A DNA stretch of 47,465 nt from Stentor coeruleus (GCA_001970955.1 MPUH01000530.1:1-47465), one strand, 5' to 3'. Numbered from the stretch's first letter, positions 19,146 to 29,219 are shown. Numbers and translations: made by a program. Notes: generated by a model not told the origin, from the letters alone.

Positions 19146-19904
19146 TTACAGTTCAAAAGCTCTCACACGATCTGAAGGTGAAGGTAAAATCATAGATATC
19201 ATAGGCGATCTTGCGGCTAAAGCTCCATAAGCTGAAAGTTTTACATATGCTGGCTTAAGATCTATCATTTCAGGAATAACTACTCTTAATCTTTCACGAG
19301 GAACAGAGTTTCTAAGGATAATATTGTTGATAACCACATCATGGCTTTTTTTATGAGTTTTCATAGTTGGATAGCGTTTATTTTTCTCATCTTCAATATG
19401 ATTGCGACGGGATATGTTAAAAGCTGTAGATCGAAACAGCCGGTTGAGTTCATCTTCAAGCCATTTCAGCTGATCTTTCTCAAAAACAGGCTGCATGACT
19501 TTGGCTACATAATAAATCAGTGTCTCAAAAAAATTCTGCTCACTTTTAGTACTTTTCCTCTGTTTAAACACAATAAGCATAAGCCGAGCATAGTTTCTAG
19601 CCATAAGCCCTGCTAAAGTTTTGATCTTTTCTGTATCAGAAATTTTATATCCAGCTGTATGAGCCCTTTGTTCTTTAGTTTCATGTCCTTGTTCGATTTT
19701 AAATAATGCGGTACAATAATCATAGGCGCTTTGGACGAATGAAGTCATTTCTTTTGAGTTGTAGTTTTCGAGAAAACTTGAAGGGATAAACAAGCTCGGG
19801 TCGTTTTCTTTTGCACTGATCATCTCTTTTATGGTGTTTTCTATAGAGTTATAGAGGTTGAAAGGAACTTTTTCTTTATTAGACTGTTTACGCTCTAGTA
19901 GCAT
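19146..19904 (-). CDS. PPP1R36-like protein (putative PP1 regulator)
   Basis: A 252-residue protein from ATG (19904) to TAA. The central region (about 80-165) has the pattern I associate with the PPP1R36 family: a helix LAGLMARNYARLMLIVF followed by NFFETLIYYVAKVMQPVF. Near the N-terminus KVPF (about 12-15) matches the RVxF docking motif for protein phosphatase 1, which supports the call. PPP1R36 is linked to PP1 and to spermatogenesis and cilia in animals. The C-terminal 60 residues are unrecognised. It begins only 32 bp after the stop of the upstream minus-strand gene. The family assignment is from memory and moderately sure. Confidence 0.5.
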   Translation of the reverse strand: MLLERKQSNKEKVPFNLYNSIENTIKEMISAKENDPSLFIPSSFLENYNSKEMTSFVQSAYDYCTALFKIEQGHETKEQRAHTAGYKISDTEKIKTLAGLMARNYARLMLIVFKQRKSTKSEQNFFETLIYYVAKVMQPVFEKDQLKWLEDELNRLFRSTAFNISRRNHIEDEKNKRYPTMKTHKKSHDVVINNIILRNSVPRERLRVVIPEMIDLKPAYVKLSAYGALAARSPMISMILPSPSDRVRAFEL

Positions 19905-19936
19905 GATTATTCTTATATTGACTAGAAAATTAAAGG

Positions 19937-20467
19937 TTATTTACCCAAAACGTAGCCGGTCCCAGTAAAAGCTGGAGGAGGGGTGGGGTTAGAGGACGAG
20001 GTCGACCTTCTTTCGTACCAGTTTTGCATTGCCCCGTAGTTCTCATGAGGGTTTTGGCTTAGGGAGTCTATAAATAACCCTTTGAATTCTTTGTAAGACA
20101 AGAACACGTAGTACATTGCCGCTAAGTAAAAAGGAAATTTTATCATATAAAGCATAACCATAATAGAATAATCGTCTTCTGTAGGGTCATTTTCTGAGAA
20201 ATAGTCACCTACTAACATTATTGAAGTCATCAAGTCCATCATACATAAAAGTATGTACATAACGCATATACACCAACTTTTAGTGCATATTAAAAGGACA
20301 AATATTAAAGCTCCTAATAAAAGCATTATTCCTGACCAGATGTCGATGAACATTATAAAGATACCTAAGCATACTTGGATTGCACATAAAACTTTTAGAA
20401 TACGAAGAAGCTTTTGTGCTTGGCAGCATGCATCATTGGGGATATCCGTTGGTAAACATAACATCAT
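19937..20467 (-). CDS. Four-TM membrane protein of unknown function
   Basis: A 176-residue protein, with two adjacent ATGs (20467 and 20464), stop TAA. It has four hydrophobic segments at about 20-41, 43-61, 66-88 and 104-124, many Cys and Met, an acidic loop (YFSENDPTEDDY) between the third and fourth, and a cytosolic-looking Ser/Pro-rich tail ending in GTGYVLGK. Layout resembles MARVEL/tetraspanin-like small membrane proteins, but no signature motif is present. A TATAAATAAA element sits at 20471-20480 on the coding strand, just before the start. Confidence 0.6.
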   Translation of the reverse strand: MMLCLPTDIPNDACCQAQKLLRILKVLCAIQVCLGIFIMFIDIWSGIMLLLGALIFVLLICTKSWCICVMYILLCMMDLMTSIMLVGDYFSENDPTEDDYSIMVMLYMIKFPFYLAAMYYVFLSYKEFKGLFIDSLSQNPHENYGAMQNWYERRSTSSSNPTPPPAFTGTGYVLGK

Positions 20468-20774
20468 GTTTTTATTTATAAGAAATATCTAATGATGTAG
20501 ATTTTTATATAGGGGTTTTTATATAGGGTTTTTAAACTTTACTTTGTATTGGGGGAATATTGTTAGAGTTTTTAGGATATGTAGAGGGATGAAGTTGGAA
20601 ATAAGTTGTTTTAAGTTTTTTTTGATGTGGTTAAGTATGTATTAAAGGTTTATGGTTTTTTAATAAGGAGGAATATTGTTTGATGAGAAGAAATAAGATA
20701 TGGTGTAAAAAAAAAAAATTGGTTAATAGGAATTTTTTTTATGAATAGACATTTGGATGATAGTTTTATTATAT
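20468..20774. other. Promoter-side spacer between two minus-strand genes
   Basis: Strongly G-rich and C-poor on top (20510-20700), the promoter-side signature for minus-strand genes. No other feature seen. Confidence 0.5.
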
Positions 20775-21467
20775 TTATAATAAGCTAACAGCCATTGGTA
20801 TGGCCATCAAATATTTATTACTCGGTTTTTCAGACATAACGGCAACTTTCCATTCTTTTTTTATATAGCTTTCCTGTTCTTCAACATAAGGGTTTTTAAT
20901 AGTTCCCGAAGGGCTGTTCGAGATCATATGTTTTTGGCTAGAAATTTCGCTTAACGACGGAAGTTTGACTTTATTCCCAAAAGATTTGTCTAAAGTTTCT
21001 GAATTTTGGTACTTCTGGACAATACTTTTATATTGCATATGGTGGTTAAACCCTTTATCTATATTTTTTCTATTAACACAAGGGCTTATACTAGCCAATC
21101 TTTGTGCTAAACTTCTATTTTCCCTATGGATTTCATCTTCAACATTTTTCCTTTGAGTAAAGTTCATGCTTTTAGGCACTTTTCTCAATAAAATGCTTGG
21201 CTCTTTATTATTTTTTTTAGGTTTTGATGATGATATATATAGAAGTCGATCTAATAAAGACTGGTTTTCACGGACAATTTCTTGAACATGATGCCGTGTA
21301 TGAGGATTGCGACTATGATGTAAATGATAAGTATCTGGGGTGGAACAGTCTAAAAGCCGAGATTTTTTGGTTTTAATGTTACCAAGAGCTCGATGATGCA
21401 TACTCATGGAATAGTCAAGGAATTTTGTCTTGTGTGGGTCTTTATCTATATATGTTGGTCCTTTCAT
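20775..21467 (-). CDS. CFAP97 (hemingway)-domain protein
   Basis: A 230-residue protein from ATG (21467) to TAA. Two copies of the E-N-x-x-L-x-x-R-L-x-x-I pattern typical of the CFAP97/KIAA1430 domain are visible: IVRENQSLLDRLLYIS (about 64-79) and IHRENRSLAQRLASIS (about 112-127). The linker between them is basic (LLRKVPKSMNFTQRKN). CFAP97 proteins are needed for motile cilia and flagella, as shown for Drosophila hemingway. The rest is basic and poorly structured, with several His-rich runs near the N-terminus. G-rich flanking DNA upstream fits its orientation. Likely localised to cilia or basal bodies (inference). Confidence 0.75.
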   Translation of the reverse strand: MKGPTYIDKDPHKTKFLDYSMSMHHRALGNIKTKKSRLLDCSTPDTYHLHHSRNPHTRHHVQEIVRENQSLLDRLLYISSSKPKKNNKEPSILLRKVPKSMNFTQRKNVEDEIHRENRSLAQRLASISPCVNRKNIDKGFNHHMQYKSIVQKYQNSETLDKSFGNKVKLPSLSEISSQKHMISNSPSGTIKNPYVEEQESYIKKEWKVAVMSEKPSNKYLMAIPMAVSLL

Positions 21468-22736
21468 TTTTATTTTGATAAAGAAATTAGATTTATGAGA
21501 TGAAAAAAGCTTTTTAGGGTTAAAAGAAGATGGAAAGTTTAGAGGATAAGGTTTTTTGAGAGGTGATAAAGAGGGAAATACTTTGGGTCATGGTTCTGGT
21601 AGAGTTTTAGAGGTATGATTTTGTTTTGGGGTTGGTTTTTATAGGAATTAAGGTTTTAGAGAATTTTGGTTTTATAAAATATGTATTATTAATAATAACA
21701 CTCAAGTCTAATTAGTATATAAAACTAAAATAAATATTCTCATCAAAAATTATTTATACAATTTACTAAATCAAAATCATTACAAACATTATTTACCAAT
21801 ATNATAACACTCAAGTCTAATTAGTATATAAAACTAAAATAAATATTCTCATCAAAAATTATTTATATAATTTACTAAATCAAAATCATTACAAACATTA
21901 TTTACCAATAATCTCCTTTTTGATTGATTTTTTTTTCACACTATTACACTTCCTAGTCTCTTCCCTTTTATTTTTATAAGCTAATGTAGTGTTCTGAAAC
22001 ATTTCTTTATATATCCTAGGAACTCTTCTATAATAAATATCAATAATACTATTTTTCTAACCTATAAATAAGTATTGATGACAGCATCACAGTATATTCC
22101 CTTGAAATCCTCTTAAAAATTTCATAATGCCCAAAGTAACTCCCTAGATTATGTACAATAATCCTATTATTTTCTTACTTATGATATATTTTACCTTTAA
22201 GCAAAAACTATATCTCATATGGATGTTCATATACTGAGTATATTATTGATATAACAATATAGAAAATAATACAAAAATTTATTTTGATTAGGGTTTTATA
22301 AGTTATTATTTTTATTATCAAAGGCTTAGGTTAAACTTTATAAAACCTTTATTTGATAAATTTTTTTTATAATCTATGATGCTTTCTAGAGTGATAAGAT
22401 GTGTATACAAAATGAGTTAAAAACTAGAATAGCCTATTCGATTAGTGGCATAAAATATATAAAGTTTGTTAAGTATTATTTTGTGTTGTTTAGCTTATAA
22501 TTTGCTTATATAAATAGTAAGATATTTAAATTGTATTCACTAACGGATTTTAACAGATAATATCTTTTTTTGAATCAAATATTAATAAAAATTTCTTCTC
22601 AGATTTTCCATCATTAAGAGTTTTTTAAGTTAATATTTTCTATCAGCATTGTATCTAAAACCTAATTAGTCTTTATTAGAGTATAATTCAATGAATTTTT
22701 CTTCCGACATTTACTTCTCTCAAATACCAATATAAA
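21468..22736. other. Divergent spacer with an unmerged contig join
   Basis: 21480-21660 is G-rich (promoter side of the minus-strand CFAP97 gene). The remainder is AT-rich and C-biased towards the plus-strand cytidylyltransferase, where an ATATAAA element lies a few bases before the ATG. It contains the N at 21803 and its repeat pair. No gene recognised. Confidence 0.5.
21695..21910. repeat. About 107-bp direct repeat around a single N (contig overlap)
   Basis: 21695-21802 and 21804-21910 match by eye except for one C/T difference (TTTATACAATTT versus TTTATATAATTT). N lies at 21803. Unmerged overlap; the mismatch may be a read error or a real variant. Confidence 0.88.
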
Positions 22737-24029
22737 ATGCCTGACGTAGTCTTCCGAGACAAAGAAAAGTTTTATCTTTTTCTAATTCAGGCAGGGATGT
22801 TCATATCTGAAAACAGTGCCCTCCGCAATCTGTGCTCAGAAATGGTCTCCGTCAATTGCCCTAAGGTAAAATCAGCAGGCCATGATTTTGCTGACATTCA
22901 AGAAGACCTCAAAGACTTTATTGAAAATTTTAATTCACTAAGCCAAGAAGTTCCTGATAATTGTGATAGAATTTATATAGACGGATGTTGGGATATTATG
23001 CATAGTGGACATTTTAATGCTATACGTCAAGCGAAAATGCTTGGGAAAACATTAGTTGTTGGAATACACTCAGATGAAGAAATTATGAGGAATAAAGGTA
23101 TGCCTGTTATGAATAATGAAGAACGTATGGCTATGATCAAAGCTTGTAAGTGGGTTGATGAAGTTGTGGAAAATGCTCCGTATAGTGCTACAAACGAATG
23201 GCTTGATTCGGTTAATTGTAAATATATAGCCCATGGGGATGATATTGCTATCAATTGTGATGGACAAGACGCATATGGCATTTTAAAGTCCTTAGGTCGG
23301 TTTAAAGTAATAAAAAGAACTGAAGGTATTTCAACAACAAGTATTGTTGGTAAGCTTCTTCTAATGACTAAAGGAAACAAAGCTGCAGTCTCCGAACCTT
23401 TTGTGGCAAATGATATCGTCTCCCAGCCAACATTCCTCGCAACAACCCGTCGTATTTTTGAGTTTTCTAACAAAAACATCAAGCCAAAAGGGCAAATAGT
23501 TTATGTCGATGGTTCATTTGACCTTTTCCACGTAGGTCATGTCGAGACTTTAAAAAAAGCAAAAAGTTTAGGAGATTTCCTTATAGTAGGTGTTCACGAT
23601 GATCAAACTGTCAATTTTTACAAAGGCTCAAATTATCCAATAATGAACTTATATGAAAGGGTTTTAAATGTTTTGGCTATAAAATATGTAGATGAAGTTG
23701 TCATTGCATCACCTTGGGTTGTCACTGAAGATTTACTTAAAAGCTTGAATATAAGTTTAGTTGTTCAAGGGACTATATCGAAATTAGATCCAAATGTTAC
23801 TCAGAAAAGAAAACAAAGTTTAGTATATGAAGACTGTCAAGATCCTTATGAAGCACCGAAAAGATTGGGAATTTATCAGGAAGTTCCTAGTGAAAGGAGT
23901 ATTGAGACTAAGGATATTATACAGAGGATTATTGATAATCGGCTTAAACATTTGAATAAATATACCAGGTCATCGAAGAAAGAAGAAAATTATTATTCAG
24001 ATATTAAAACCTATGTTGAAGAAATTTAG
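22737..24029 (+). CDS. PCYT2: Ethanolamine-phosphate cytidylyltransferase
   Basis: A 430-residue enzyme that makes CDP-ethanolamine from phosphoethanolamine and CTP, the regulated step of the Kennedy pathway to phosphatidylethanolamine. Two cytidylyltransferase domains lie in tandem, the mark of this enzyme as opposed to the one-domain choline enzyme. The first (about 78-215) has IYIDGCWDIMHSGH with HSGH at 89-92 and the signature RTEGISTTSIVG (about 194-205). The second (about 254-400) has VYVDGSFDLFHVGH with HVGH at 265-268. Both keep the HxGH nucleotide-binding motif. The N-terminal 75 residues are an extension beyond the usual start and have no recognised domain. Length otherwise fits the family. 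Stop TAG, followed by a G-rich 3' flank. Cytosolic or peripheral on ER. Confidence 0.95.
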   Translation: MPDVVFRDKEKFYLFLIQAGMFISENSALRNLCSEMVSVNCPKVKSAGHDFADIQEDLKDFIENFNSLSQEVPDNCDRIYIDGCWDIMHSGHFNAIRQAKMLGKTLVVGIHSDEEIMRNKGMPVMNNEERMAMIKACKWVDEVVENAPYSATNEWLDSVNCKYIAHGDDIAINCDGQDAYGILKSLGRFKVIKRTEGISTTSIVGKLLLMTKGNKAAVSEPFVANDIVSQPTFLATTRRIFEFSNKNIKPKGQIVYVDGSFDLFHVGHVETLKKAKSLGDFLIVGVHDDQTVNFYKGSNYPIMNLYERVLNVLAIKYVDEVVIASPWVVTEDLLKSLNISLVVQGTISKLDPNVTQKRKQSLVYEDCQDPYEAPKRLGIYQEVPSERSIETKDIIQRIIDNRLKHLNKYTRSSKKEENYYSDIKTYVEEI

Positions 24030-25084
24030 CGAGTCGATAAGATAATAATAAGCTAGATTTATAAGATGGATTGGGGAGGTATGGGAGATTTTGGTTAGAA
24101 AATTAGAAGATTTTTAATTTAGAATTAGACTTGTAGTTGGATTTTAATACAAAAAAATAGGTTATGGAAATTACTTGGATTTTTTTCGTTTTTTTATATG
24201 AGGCTTTTTTGTAAAATTTTTTAGTAGTTAATGATGGTTTATTGATAAAAATATAGAATTTTTAAGCATAAGAATCTATAAAAAATAGATATGATGATAT
24301 ATAATATACAAGTTTGGAAAATAAACTGTAAATTTGTAAGAAGTAAGTAAAACTATTATGGTAAATTAATGTGTTATTTTTAGAAACTATCTTGTTTAGA
24401 TTGTTTGAATTTTTATTTCCAATGAATAGAAATTTATTGTGATAGATTTATTGGATGAATATGCTTAAGAATAGTTGCTTCAAATGTAGTTAGTGGCTTA
24501 AGCATAATAGTTGTGAAATGGCTCACAGACTATAAACTCAGCCTCATCTATTCTAAAAAAAAAATATAAAACAACAAAAAGAGATTCTAAAAATTAAAAT
24601 AACGGTAGAACTATTCCTCCATCACAAAAGATAGAAACACAAAATTATGCTTATATATTTAACTTACAACCCAAAAATGACTTTAGTAATAGGGCTGATT
24701 TTCTAAATGAGATTAGGATCAAACTTAAAATAATACTGCAAATACTTAAGATATCAAAGCACTAATCAAACATATTCTTACTTTCAGCATCACAAAAAAA
24801 AATGAAAAATACGTTATTGAAGAATGCAAGGAATACAAAATAGAAAGCAAACTCAAAATATGCGAATGAAATAACCAAAACTTTTTCATTAACTTATATC
24901 GTTTTATGGGATGAAAAATTTGGGAAAAACTTAGAGAAAAACAAAAAACAATAAATGATATAGATCGACTTAGAAATAAAAATTTCATTACAAAAATATA
25001 CTATAAAAGAAGAAAATTAGCGAAGACTGGACAATAATTAAGCATCAATTCCTAGCTAATATTAATAAATAAATACTAGTAAAA
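24030..25084. other. Spacer with a 10-bp perfect inverted repeat
   Basis: 24030-24420 is G-rich and C-poor (3' flank of the cytidylyltransferase). A long inverted repeat lies at 24460-24506. 24540-25080 is A-rich. The minus-strand open frame at 24746-24988 is low-complexity and not called. Confidence 0.5.
24460..24506. other. 10-bp perfect inverted repeat, RNA hairpin candidate
   Basis: TATGCTTAAG (24460-24469) is the exact reverse complement of CTTAAGCATA (24497-24506), with a 27-nt loop. The surrounding 150 bp are more balanced in composition than the flanks. Too far from the cytidylyltransferase stop (430 bp) to be an obvious terminator. Confidence 0.5.
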
Positions 25085-25776
25085 ATGAAATTAAGTCTCT
25101 TCGGGAACTTTGGAAATAAAGAGCAAAAGCCCAATGCCCGTAGCAAAAGCATAGTGATGGCTAAAAATATCAAATCAAAAACAATGAGTTTGCCACATCA
25201 NTAGTGATGGCTAAAAATATCAAATCAAAAACAATGAGTTTGCCACATCAGAATCTAAAAGCTAATGTTTTAACTCGTATATATGCTCAAGAAGCATCTC
25301 CAGGAAAACTGTCAAAAAACCTTATCGAATCCATATCTCCAAAACACTTAAATATGAGCAAATTAAGCATAACAACTAAGGTAGAAAAGCCCCAAAAAAA
25401 CCTACAGCGTAGTTTTGTATCTGCCAAAAGCGATATTTTAATTAAAAAAGACCTTTACAAACAGCAGAGTCTTATTGTATCTAATAAAAAAAAAGGACTT
25501 ATACCTAACCATCATTTGATTTCAATTGAAAATCCTAGTCTTACTAAATTGAATACATTTTATACATCAGCTTCATGTAAATCAGCTGTGTGCAATGAGA
25601 ACTCTGTGAACCAGTCAAAATTTTTATCCACAAGTCAGATAGAAAATCCATCAAATAATTTGTCTTTCCATACAGATGAATCTTCTTATACTGAGTTCAA
25701 AACGAAAATATTGAGTATTTTTAGGAACTTCAAAAATTCCCATATAGAAATCTTAAAAAAATACGACAAATCTTAA
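25085..25776 (+). CDS. Hypothetical basic protein, interrupted by an assembly join near its start
   Basis: The frame open to the right of the N begins MAKNIKSK at 25208. To the left, an ATG at 25085 opens a frame (MKLSLFGNFGNKEQK...) that runs into the same MAKNIKSK text before the N. Once the 49-bp overlap is merged, the two halves form one protein of about 214 residues. It is Lys/Ser-rich with no recognised domain, apart from a helix-like C-terminus (FKTKILSIFRNFKNSHIEILKKYDKS). Stop TAA. The family is unknown; possibly a disordered ciliate-specific protein. Confidence 0.55.
25152..25250. repeat. 49-bp direct repeat around a single N (contig overlap)
   Basis: 25152-25200 equals 25202-25250 with N at 25201. 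The repeat lies within a coding region and makes the gene look as if it starts at the second copy. Confidence 0.92.
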
Positions 25777-25939
25777 TACCCAAAACCTCCCTTTAATCCT
25801 AATAATCCATAATATAAATCATTTCCAACTCCTTTTCCCACATTTTTCATCTTTTTAAAATTTAACTTATATCCACTTAAATTCTCTTCTCATATCCCTC
25901 TCTTCCAAAACCTTTTCAAAACTTCTAATATAAAAATAA

Positions 25940-27751
25940 ATGGAGTTAGAACTTGGAGCAGTTATCGGATTTACAGGGCAAGTTCCCCAAGGCTTAATCC
26001 TTCATCCTGACAACGAGCATTTAATCTACCCTCTTGGGTCAACCATCGTAGTCCGTCACGTAGTTTCAAGAGCCCAATCCTTCTTACGCGGGCATAATCA
26101 GCGGGTGTCTTGTATAACAGTCTCACGATCTGGACAAATCCTTGCGAGTGGGCAACAAACTCACATGGGTTTCCAAGCTGAAATAATAATCTGGAACTTC
26201 CAAACTAAATCCCCACTTCACCGTATGAAGCTCCATAAAGTCATGATCCAATCATTAAATTTCTCATGCGACGAAGCTTATTTAGCCTCATTAGGTGGTC
26301 AAGATGATAATATGCTCATAATCTGGGAAGTGAGTACAGGTAAAGGTTTTTGTAGTACAAGTATAGGTCATGAGCCAGGTTATGATGTGAAATTTTTAAA
26401 CAATTCAAACAATAAGCTTGTATCTGTGCAGAATCAAATTGTCAAAATCTGGGAAGCAGATTATGTAGCTAAAAAAGTGAACTTTACATTAGTGAACCTT
26501 GGGAATCTGAAAAGGCAGATTTTAAATGTGGTAATTGACCCAACAGACGCTTTTGCATATGTGGGGACTAGAACTGGGGATATTTTGGAAATAAACTTAG
26601 AAAGAGCTAGTTATAAACGATGTGGTCCAGCGAGGAAATTATTTTCACAAGGAGTCCAATGTTTAGCCCTTATGAATAATGGGGATATATTAGTTGGTGC
26701 AGGTGATGGAACTATAGCCAAATTAGCAGGGCAAACTTTACAAGTGAAATGTCAAAGCGAAGTTTTGGGTGGAGTAACTTCAATAAGTTTAACTCAAGAC
26801 AATACGCATTTTTTTTTAGGAACTAGTCAATCAAATATTTACTTGTTAGATTCAGATCAATTAAAAGCTGAACTAAGAAATACATGTCATTATGATAGAA
26901 TTAATGATATAGCATTTCCTAACAACTTTTCAGAAGTCTTTGCTACCTGCTCAATGAATGATATTCGTGTGTGGAATTCAAGAAACAGACAAGAATTATT
27001 AAGAATACAAGTCCCGAACTTAGAATGTTACTGTGTTGGTTTTGCAGCTGATGGGAAAAGTATTATCAGTGGTTGGAATGATGGGAAACTCAGAGCTTTT
27101 TTACCACAGACAGGTAAACTCATGTATGTGATTAATGATTCTCATAGACATGGAGTAACTGCGCTTATTGGGACTATAGATTCAGCTCGTATTGTCTCAG
27201 GAGGTATGGAAGGAGAAGTTCGTATTTGGCGTATCGGTAAACAAACACAAACAATGGAAGCTAGTATGAAAGAACATCGTGGACGTGTTTGGGCAATACA
27301 ATTAAACAAATCTAATGATCTTGCAGTTAGTGCAAGTTCAGATGGTAGTTGTATTGTATGGGATTTAAAAACTCATACAAGACTTACATGTTTATTTGAA
27401 AGCACAATGTTTAAACAAGTTTTATATCATCCAGATGAAAGTCAGATTATTACAACTGGAAGTGATAGGAAAATTACTTATTGGGATACTTTTGATGGAC
27501 AAGCTATTAGGATGTTGGATGGATCAGAAGAAGGAGAGGTTAATGCTTTGGCTATTAATAAAGAAGGAAGTCATTTTGTATCTGGAGGGGAAGACCAAGT
27601 TGTTAAGATGTGGAGTTATGATGAAGGAGTTGTGTTATATGAAGGGATTGGTCATTCATCAACTATTTTGAAAGTTACGTATAGTCCTGATCAGAGGAAT
27701 TTGATAAGTGTGGGAAGTGAAGGGGCAATTTTTATATGGAATTTGCCTTAA
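25940..27751 (+). CDS. CFAP52: CFAP52 (WDR16), axonemal WD-repeat protein
   Basis: A 603-residue protein built of WD40 repeats, from ATG at 25940 to TAA. The N-terminus (ELGAVIGFTGQVPQGLILHP) is characteristic of CFAP52/WDR16. About a dozen WD repeats follow, filling two beta-propellers (for example IWEVSTG, VWNSR, VRIWRIG, IVWDL, MWSYDEG, IFIWNLP). Length matches the family (about 600-620). CFAP52 is a microtubule inner protein of axonemal doublets in motile cilia. The upstream flank is C-rich with ATATAAAAATAA before the start; the downstream flank is G-rich. Confidence 0.95.
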   Translation: MELELGAVIGFTGQVPQGLILHPDNEHLIYPLGSTIVVRHVVSRAQSFLRGHNQRVSCITVSRSGQILASGQQTHMGFQAEIIIWNFQTKSPLHRMKLHKVMIQSLNFSCDEAYLASLGGQDDNMLIIWEVSTGKGFCSTSIGHEPGYDVKFLNNSNNKLVSVQNQIVKIWEADYVAKKVNFTLVNLGNLKRQILNVVIDPTDAFAYVGTRTGDILEINLERASYKRCGPARKLFSQGVQCLALMNNGDILVGAGDGTIAKLAGQTLQVKCQSEVLGGVTSISLTQDNTHFFLGTSQSNIYLLDSDQLKAELRNTCHYDRINDIAFPNNFSEVFATCSMNDIRVWNSRNRQELLRIQVPNLECYCVGFAADGKSIISGWNDGKLRAFLPQTGKLMYVINDSHRHGVTALIGTIDSARIVSGGMEGEVRIWRIGKQTQTMEASMKEHRGRVWAIQLNKSNDLAVSASSDGSCIVWDLKTHTRLTCLFESTMFKQVLYHPDESQIITTGSDRKITYWDTFDGQAIRMLDGSEEGEVNALAINKEGSHFVSGGEDQVVKMWSYDEGVVLYEGIGHSSTILKVTYSPDQRNLISVGSEGAIFIWNLP

Positions 27752-28499
27752 GTAAAATTAGAATAGATGATATAGATAATAATGGTTTTACTGGGAAATT
27801 GAGGTTTTATTTTTGAGGTATGCTTGGTTTTGTTTATATGACTGTAATAATTTTCTATTTAAAATAAAGGATATGTTTTTATGTTAAAGTTAAGATTGAC
27901 TAAGGAAAATAGAGTTGATTATAGGATTTTTCTTGTTTATAACCTGATGTGCATAGTAAAAATTGTTTATAAAGTATTGGTTTTGATAGAATCCTCAGAA
28001 ATCTATACTAATATTCCCAGCATGTATCTAGTATAAGTTGCTTTAACTATAAAAAAGTAAAATATCTCTAAAAACATTTTCCAATATTTGAATTTTCAAT
28101 CATTTCATCTATTAATACCTTTCCCTTACAAACTCTAACCTCTCATTCCTTACACCTAATTCCTAACCCTTATCATATCATCCTAAAATTTCCCAAAAAA
28201 ACTTCTCAAAATATCCTCTCATATAATTTCAACAACCTTCTCTATCCTAAAAATCCTAATTTTTATATCTTCCCCCCTAAACTCTTTAAAAACAATTTCC
28301 TATTTCCAATCTTACTCAAACAGTAAACCCTATTTCTTCATTTTCCTCTTTACCCCATGCCTATAATTTTCTTATTCATTCCTCATACACCTAAATATCC
28401 TCCTTTTCTAAATCATCTTCATACCAAATATAAACAGCCTGAAAAAGATTAAAAGCATCTACCCAACTCATATGAAAAATATGGTGGATTATAAAGGCC
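27752..28499. other. Spacer showing the 3'-to-5' skew flip
   Basis: 27752-27950 is G-rich (3' side of CFAP52) and 28070-28440 is C-rich and nearly G-free (promoter side of V-ATPase E). No gene recognised. Confidence 0.55.
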
Positions 28500-28507
28500 A
28501 TGAATGA
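28472..28507 (+). other. Short upstream open frame overlapping the V-ATPase E start
   Basis: ATG at 28472 opens an 11-codon frame ending in TGA at 28505-28507, overlapping the ATG at 28500 in another frame. A TTATAAA element at 28489-28495 lies inside it, so transcripts may start downstream and lack it. Confidence 0.3.
28489..28495 (+). promoter_or_regulatory. TTATAAA element before V-ATPase E
   Basis: TTATAAA ends 4 bp before the ATG at 28500. Confidence 0.4.
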
Positions 28508-29219
28508 ACAAGAAGCTCGTGAGAGAATAAAGCAAATGATTTCCTTCGTGCAAGAAGAGGCCAAAGACAAGGCAAGAGAAATTGAGACCCGTACTGAGCA
28601 TGAATACAATGCAGCGAAATCCAAACACTTATTCCAAGCAAAGGAAAAGCTGGTTGCTGAAAATGCAAAGAAATGGAAAAACCTTGAAATTAAGAGAAGG
28701 ATTGACAGAAGTGCGGCTATTAATGCAGCAAGAATGGAAATCATGAAAGCTAGAAGCGATTGTATGAGCACTTTGGTTGATGAAGCACGCACTGAGCTTG
28801 CTCGTAGAACAACCAAAAACCCAAAGCAGNATAGAACAACCAAAAACCCAAAGCAATATAAGAAAATATTAGAAAACTTGATTGTCCAAGGCCTTATTAA
28901 GATGTTAGAAAATCATATAAAAATCCAGTGCAGAGCTTCTGATGCTCATTTGGTCCAAGAAGTACTTGAATCTTCGAAAAGGAAATATGTGGATATTATG
29001 AAAAGCAGCACAGGTAAGGATTATGATGTTGAAATAGAAATTGATTCAATTAATCTCCCACCTGGACCTGGAGAAACTACCCATGGACCATCTTGTGCTG
29101 GAGGAGTTATATTGACAGCTAATCATGGAAAAATCAGATGCATAAATACCCTTGATGAAAGACTTAAAGCTGTAGTAGAATTTAACACCCCTGGGCTTAG
29201 GAAATTACTTTTTAGCTAA
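28500..29219 (+). CDS. V-type ATPase subunit E
   Basis: The peripheral-stalk subunit E of the vacuolar proton pump, which ties the V1 motor to V0. The N-terminal part is a long charged helix (MNEQEARERIKQMISFVQEE, then AKDKAREIETRTEHE) and the C-terminal part has the family's globular domain (about 110-230; LLDERL-like end TLDERLKAVVEFNTPGLRKLLF). As written the frame has 239 codons and includes an N and a 27-bp in-frame duplication (RTTKNPKQ twice). Merging the overlap gives about 230 residues, matching the family length of about 226. Stop TAA, then a G-rich 3' flank. Confidence 0.95.
   Translation: MNEQEARERIKQMISFVQEEAKDKAREIETRTEHEYNAAKSKHLFQAKEKLVAENAKKWKNLEIKRRIDRSAAINAARMEIMKARSDCMSTLVDEARTELARRTTKNPKQXRTTKNPKQYKKILENLIVQGLIKMLENHIKIQCRASDAHLVQEVLESSKRKYVDIMKSSTGKDYDVEIEIDSINLPPGPGETTHGPSCAGGVILTANHGKIRCINTLDERLKAVVEFNTPGLRKLLFS
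28805..28855. repeat. 24-bp direct repeat around a single N inside V-ATPase E
   Basis: TAGAACAACCAAAAACCCAA and four more bases occur at 28805-28828 and again at 28832-28855, with N at 28830. The 27-bp offset keeps the frame open and so hides the join. Confidence 0.9.

Noticed and set aside
24746..24988. Minus-strand 80-codon frame
   Set aside because: Low-complexity Ser/Phe/Leu text in A-rich DNA, with no domain and no matching flank skew.
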